This document shows positions 62,428 to 64,000 of a stretch of DNA of 64,000 nucleotides, piece by piece. This DNA is from Xanthomonas hydrangeae. Its GTDB lineage: Bacteria > Pseudomonadota > Gammaproteobacteria > Xanthomonadales > Xanthomonadaceae. The notes beneath the pieces were generated by a model that saw nothing but the letters and a program-made list of their open reading frames with translations, was not told where the DNA came from and did no database searches. The stretch spans positions 1,426,001-1,490,000 of the forward strand of contig LR990730.1 of assembly GCA_905142475.1 (NCBI GenBank), given 5' to 3'. The stretch's first letter is position 1. Each line of letters begins with the position of its first letter. A program made the position numbers and the translations under genes.

Positions 62428-63102
62428 ATGCATCCATCGCCACTGGATGCCGCCGCCATGTCCCCCACTGTTCACTACCTCTATGACCCGCTGTGCGGCT
62501 GGTGCTACGGCGCAACGGCGGTGGTCTCGGCGTTGCAGGCGCGGGCCGATGTCACCCTGGAATTGCTGCCCGCCGGCCTGTTTCTGGGCGCTGGCGCCAG
62601 GGCAATGGACGACACCTTCGCCGGCTACGCCTGGTCCAACGATCAGCGCATTGCGCAGCTGACCGGCCAGGTTTTCAGCGAGCAGTATCGTCAGCGCGTG
62701 CTTGGCGATCGCCAGCAGCGCTTCGACAGCGGCCTGGCGACGCTGGCGCTGACGGCGGTGGCACACATCGATCCCTCGCGCGAAGTGCAGTTGCTCGGTG
62801 CCATCCAGCAGGCGCGTTATGTGGAGGGCGATGATGTGACTGCATTGGGCACGCTGGCTGGCCTGCTGCAATCGCTGGGTCTGGAGCAGGCCGCGGAGCA
62901 GATCGCCGCGCCGGATGCGCAGCTGCTTGCGCTGACGCAGGCACGTATCGACCAGGCGCTGGCGTTGTTGCAGGAATTCGATGTGCGCGGTGTGCCGACG
63001 TTGGTTGCACAGTCGTCCGGCAAGCGGTGGTTGCTGGATGTCGGGGCGGGTTATGGGAACCCCGATCTAGTCCTGCGGCAGTTGGATGCTGGGCATTTTT
63101 AG
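62428..63102 (+). CDS. DsbA-fold oxidoreductase
   Basis: 224 residues. The ATG at 62428 has a GGAGG 10 bases upstream; ATG 62458 lacks one. Thioredoxin-fold motif CGWC at residues 23-26, cis-Pro 'RGVPTLVA' near 190. No signal peptide, so cytoplasmic, like other FrnE/YtfG-neighbour DsbA-like proteins. Likely regulated by the divergent LysR. Confidence 0.85.
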   Translation: MHPSPLDAAAMSPTVHYLYDPLCGWCYGATAVVSALQARADVTLELLPAGLFLGAGARAMDDTFAGYAWSNDQRIAQLTGQVFSEQYRQRVLGDRQQRFDSGLATLALTAVAHIDPSREVQLLGAIQQARYVEGDDVTALGTLAGLLQSLGLEQAAEQIAAPDAQLLALTQARIDQALALLQEFDVRGVPTLVAQSSGKRWLLDVGAGYGNPDLVLRQLDAGHF

Positions 63103-63491
63103 GCGGCCGGGTGACTGGTTTCTCGTTGTGGGGTTGACTGTCTCGCAGCGGACCTTCACCCACACACGTCTCCAGTGAATGTGCTGTCTTCCGCCGCACC
63201 CTCACCCCAACCCCCGCTCCGCGCCCCGGCCCGCGCCAGTGGTGCGGGCGCACCAGGGCACACGCGCCAGTGGCACGTAAGCCGTGCCCTGGTGCCTCGG
63301 CGGGAGAGGGGCTCTCGCTCCCTTCTCCCATCGGGAGAAGGTGGCGCATAGCGCCGGATGAGGGCACGGGCGCACGTGCTGCCCCGGCCCAGGCTTCGCT
63401 TTGCACGCGCGCTGATCAAAGCGTTCCAACCCAACTCCAGCCCTAGTTCCACTCCACCTCAAACCATCGCCATCCCAAAAGGCCAAAACCA
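63103..63491. other. Intergenic region rich in inverted repeats
   Basis: GCACCAGGGCAC (63250-63261) pairs exactly with 63284-63295, and the dispersed repeat at 63321-63367 follows. No gene seen. Confidence 0.5.
63321..63367 (-). repeat. Dispersed Xanthomonas intergenic repeat, inverted copy
   Basis: CCTTCTCCC (63321-63329) pairs with GGGAGAAGG (63333-63341), then GTGGCGC...GCCGGATGAGGG. On the reverse strand it matches the copy at 55731-55773. Confidence 0.7.
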
Positions 63492-64000
63492 ATGCCAACC
63501 CGACGAGACGTCATCAAAACCCTGGCTGTTGCGAGTGTCGCGACGGCCTTCCTTGGAGCGAATACCGCCATGGCTGCACAGACCACACTGACCTATCACC
63601 ATTTCCCCGCCGGCGAACATGGGTTCTTCCGCGCGCCGGTCCTGATCTCCGGCGCACGCGATGCGGTGCTGATCGACGGCGGCTTTACGCTGCCCGACGG
63701 CAAGGCGCTGGCCGAGGCCATCCGCGCCAGCGGCAAGACGCTGACCACCATCTACATCAGCCAGAGCGACCCGGACTATTACTTCAGCCTGGCGCCGATC
63801 AAGGCTGCCTTCCCCGAGGCGCGCGTCATCGCCGCCTCGGCCACCATTGCCGCGATCAAGGGCAATGTCGAAAAGAAGCTGGCCACCTGGGGCCCGCAGC
63901 TGAAGGAAAACGGCCCGCAGACCCTGGCCGACATCGTGATGCCGGAGGCGTTCGACGGCCATACGCTCACCCTGGAAGACCACGCACTGGAGATCGTCGA
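63492..64000 (+). CDS. Tat-exported metallo-beta-lactamase-fold protein (runs off window)
   Basis: The reading from ATG 63492 is open to the window end (169 codons) and continues beyond. It begins MPTRRDVIKTLAVASVATAFLG; the RR at 4-5 with a hydrophobic stretch and AxA site (AMAAQ) make a Tat signal. The mature part looks like a metallo-beta-lactamase fold (APVLISGARDAVLIDGGFTL). Where active members have HxHxDH this reads 'ISQSDPDYYF', so the first zinc His residues are missing. Periplasmic; function unknown. Confidence 0.75.
   Translation, partial: MPTRRDVIKTLAVASVATAFLGANTAMAAQTTLTYHHFPAGEHGFFRAPVLISGARDAVLIDGGFTLPDGKALAEAIRASGKTLTTIYISQSDPDYYFSLAPIKAAFPEARVIAASATIAAIKGNVEKKLATWGPQLKENGPQTLADIVMPEAFDGHTLTLEDHALEIV

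Overview
The window looks like a Xanthomonas chromosome. It is GC-rich, and it carries a type IV pilus block (pilD-pilC / two pilins / pilB / pilR-pilS) next to coaE, sucCD, a ColR/ColS (VgrR/VgrS)-type two-component pair, rimK and glgX. It also holds an XopJ-type type III effector behind a plant-inducible-promoter (PIP) box. The species cannot be fixed from the sequence alone.

Layout. 1-1.5 kb: start of a DHA2 drug exporter with a palindromic operator, and a C-terminally truncated LigM-like aminomethyltransferase. 1.5-7.5 kb: an IS21-family istA/istB pair, two unknown divergent genes and a YopJ-family effector (XopJ type) flanked by two related MITE-like inverted repeats. IS21-type terminal repeats face inward at both ends of this block. 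7.6-11.6 kb: a decayed SDR gene and several small secreted or membrane proteins of unknown role. 11.9-23.5 kb: accessory metabolism and efflux, with LysR and HxlR regulators divergent from oxidoreductase, MFS, arginase-fold and serine-hydrolase genes. One oxidoreductase has an in-frame amber codon. 23.7-26.1 kb: a chemoreceptor with a CheR-docking tail and a sigma-28-like promoter. 27-29.5 kb: a phospholipase C-like gene broken by an IS3-family insertion and by a frameshift. 29.8-38.3 kb: H-NS-like protein, glgX, rimK, colR/colS, a GNAT/DUF1778 toxin-antitoxin pair and a SymE-like toxin. 38.8-44 kb: a large secreted Rhs protein ending in an HExxH metalloprotease-like toxin domain, with a small secreted gene overlapping its end as immunity candidate. 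44-59 kb: coaE and the pilus locus. 59-61.3 kb: sucCD. 61.4-64 kb: LysR, a DsbA-fold protein and the start of a Tat-exported metallo-beta-lactamase-fold protein.

How genes work together. PilR/PilS with a sigma-54 promoter would drive pilA1; PilD processes the pilins, PilB powers assembly and PilC is the inner-membrane platform. An AT-rich five-gene island between the pilins and pilB (GT-C-like TPR membrane protein, methyltransferase, flippase-like membrane protein, GT4, polyprenyl-phosphate GT2) looks like a dedicated pilin-glycosylation module. The most novel-looking pieces are the effector-carrying IS21-bounded block, the Rhs/HExxH toxin-immunity pair and the pilin glycosylation island.
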